Shown here: positions 63,022 to 64,000 of the stretch, one piece after another | How positions within the stretch are numbered: the first letter of the stretch is position 1 | Layout of the letters: each line of letters opens with the position of its first letter | NCBI RefSeq assembly: GCF_040939305.1 | Contig: NZ_CP162511.1 | Coordinates: 1,178,001-1,242,000 of the forward strand | Length of the DNA stretch: 64,000 nucleotides | Direction of reading: 5' to 3' | From: Herbiconiux sp. A18JL235 | Lineage (GTDB): Bacteria > Actinomycetota > Actinomycetes > Actinomycetales > Microbacteriaceae | Translations under genes and position numbers: made by a program | The notes under the pieces: model-generated | What the model saw: the letters and a program-made list of their open reading frames with translations, nothing else | Databases searched by the model: none | Told to the model about the DNA's origin: nothing

Positions 63022-64000
63022 ATGCCCGAAACAGACATGAAACCGCGGAGCCGTACCGTCACCGACGGAATCGAAGCCCTCACCTCGCGCGGGATGCTGC
63101 GCGGCGTCGGCATGGGCGACGGCGACTGGGAGAAGCCGCAGATCGGCATCGCCAGCTCGTGGAACGAGATCACCCCCTGCAACCTCTCGCTCGAGCGCCT
63201 GGCCCGCGCCAGCAAGGAGGGCGTGCACGCCGGCGGCGGCTACCCGCTGCAGTTCGGCACCATCTCCGTCTCCGACGGCATCTCCATGGGTCACGAGGGC
63301 ATGCACTTCTCCCTGGTCTCCCGCGAGGTCATCGCCGACTCCGTCGAGACCGTCATGATGGCCGAGCGCCTCGACGGCTCGGTGCTGCTCGCGGGCTGCG
63401 ACAAGTCGCTGCCCGGGATGCTCATGGCAGCCGCCCGACTCGACCTGGCCTCGGTGTTCCTCTACGCGGGCTCGATCGCCCCGGGCTGGGTGAAGCTCTC
63501 CGACGGCACCGAGAAGGACATCACGATCATCGACTCCTTCGAGGCCGTCGGCGCCGTGCGCGCCGGCCGTATGTCGATGGAGGACGCACACCGCATCGAG
63601 TGCGCCTTCGCCCCGGGTGAGGGCTCGTGCGGCGGCATGTACACCGCCAACACGATGGCGAGCGCCGCCGAGGCGATGGGCATGAGCCTCCCCGGCTCGG
63701 CGAGCCCCGCCGCCGCCGACCGCCGTCGTGACTACTTCGCCCACCGTTCGGGCGAGGCCGTCGTCAACATGCTGCGTCTCGGGCTCACCGCGCGTGACAT
63801 CATCACGAAGAAGTCGCTCGAGAACGCGATCGCCGTGGGCATGGCCTTCGGCGGCTCCACCAACCTCGTGCTGCACCTGCTGGCCATCGCCAACGAGGCC
63901 GAGGTCGAGCTCACGCTCGCCGACTTCAACAAGATCGGCGACAAGGTGCCCCACATCGGCGACCTCAAGCCCTTCGGCCGCTTCGTCATGAACGACGTCG
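63022..64000 (+). CDS. ilvD: Dihydroxy-acid dehydratase, N-terminal part (3' end outside window)
   Basis: The frame is open from ATG 63022 to the end of the window (326 codons). Fe-S and substrate motifs: [42 protein letters not shown] (cluster Cys) and [20 protein letters not shown] (second Cys). The enzyme makes 2-oxo acids for branched-chain amino acids. The full protein is usually about 560-570 residues, so roughly 40 % is missing. Confidence 0.95.
   Translation, partial: MPETDMKPRSRTVTDGIEALTSRGMLRGVGMGDGDWEKPQIGIASSWNEITPCNLSLERLARASKEGVHAGGGYPLQFGTISVSDGISMGHEGMHFSLVSREVIADSVETVMMAERLDGSVLLAGCDKSLPGMLMAAARLDLASVFLYAGSIAPGWVKLSDGTEKDITIIDSFEAVGAVRAGRMSMEDAHRIECAFAPGEGSCGGMYTANTMASAAEAMGMSLPGSASPAAADRRRDYFAHRSGEAVVNMLRLGLTARDIITKKSLENAIAVGMAFGGSTNLVLHLLAIANEAEVELTLADFNKIGDKVPHIGDLKPFGRFVMNDV

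Overview
The window is one continuous piece of high-GC (about 70 %) chromosome from an actinobacterium, most likely a member of the Micrococcales and probably Microbacteriaceae-like. That assignment rests on two WhiB regulators, an mtrA-mtrB-lpqB-comF-hpf-secA block, a PdtaS-type kinase next to whiB1, DUF3499, DUF5719 and Rv3235-family proteins, GC-rich third codon positions, and many start codons that sit 5-8 nt behind a TANNNT -10 box (probable leaderless mRNAs). The family name is an inference; no rRNA is present.

Region 1 (1-18.2 kb) looks like an envelope and extracellular-polysaccharide region. It has two secreted proteins built from the same roughly 105-residue GWALDPDT repeat, two small lipoproteins, a sugar-nucleotide epimerase, a leftward operon (two family-2 glycosyltransferases, DUF2304, DUF2142), a flippase-like protein with another glycosyltransferase, an LCP-family glycopolymer transferase, and a leftward operon with two tandem O-antigen-ligase-like proteins and a glycosyltransferase. 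Inside it lies an Erm-type 23S rRNA methyltransferase, preceded by what looks like a complete translational-attenuation leader: a 21-residue peptide with an R-D-R motif and a hairpin that hides the erm ribosome-binding site.

Region 2 (18.2-32.3 kb) carries a glutaryl-CoA-dehydrogenase-like flavoenzyme, manA, a GlxA/AraC regulator, whiB2, a very large glycosyltransferase/membrane protein with an apparent frameshift in its Ala/Pro/Asp tail, DUF5719, a degenerate metallopeptidase, DUF3499, ahcY, an RDD membrane protein and a SpoIIM-like protein. Region 3 (32.3-38.2 kb) is a leftward operon: GPDP-type membrane protein, DUF4129, DUF4350, MoxR ATPase and DUF58. Region 4 (38.4-50.2 kb) holds mtrA-mtrB-lpqB, comF, hpf, secA, an Rv3235-family protein, pdtaS and whiB1. 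The 3' end of whiB1 is followed by six tandem 72/74-bp copies of itself.

Region 5 (50.2-64 kb) has a membrane protein, Bcp peroxiredoxin, a septum-formation-type lipoprotein, tRNA-Lys(CTT), an acetyltransferase, small proteins, an atypical SDR, a large LAL/LuxR regulator, glucose-6-phosphate dehydrogenase, otsA-otsB (trehalose synthesis) and the start of ilvD. Four copies of a 17-bp palindrome (consensus TGAGTAGAAACTACTCA) lie in intergenic DNA between 47.77 and 57.86 kb. They flank the LAL regulator and look like an undescribed regulon operator. Two of them head structured non-coding stretches that end in strong hairpins.
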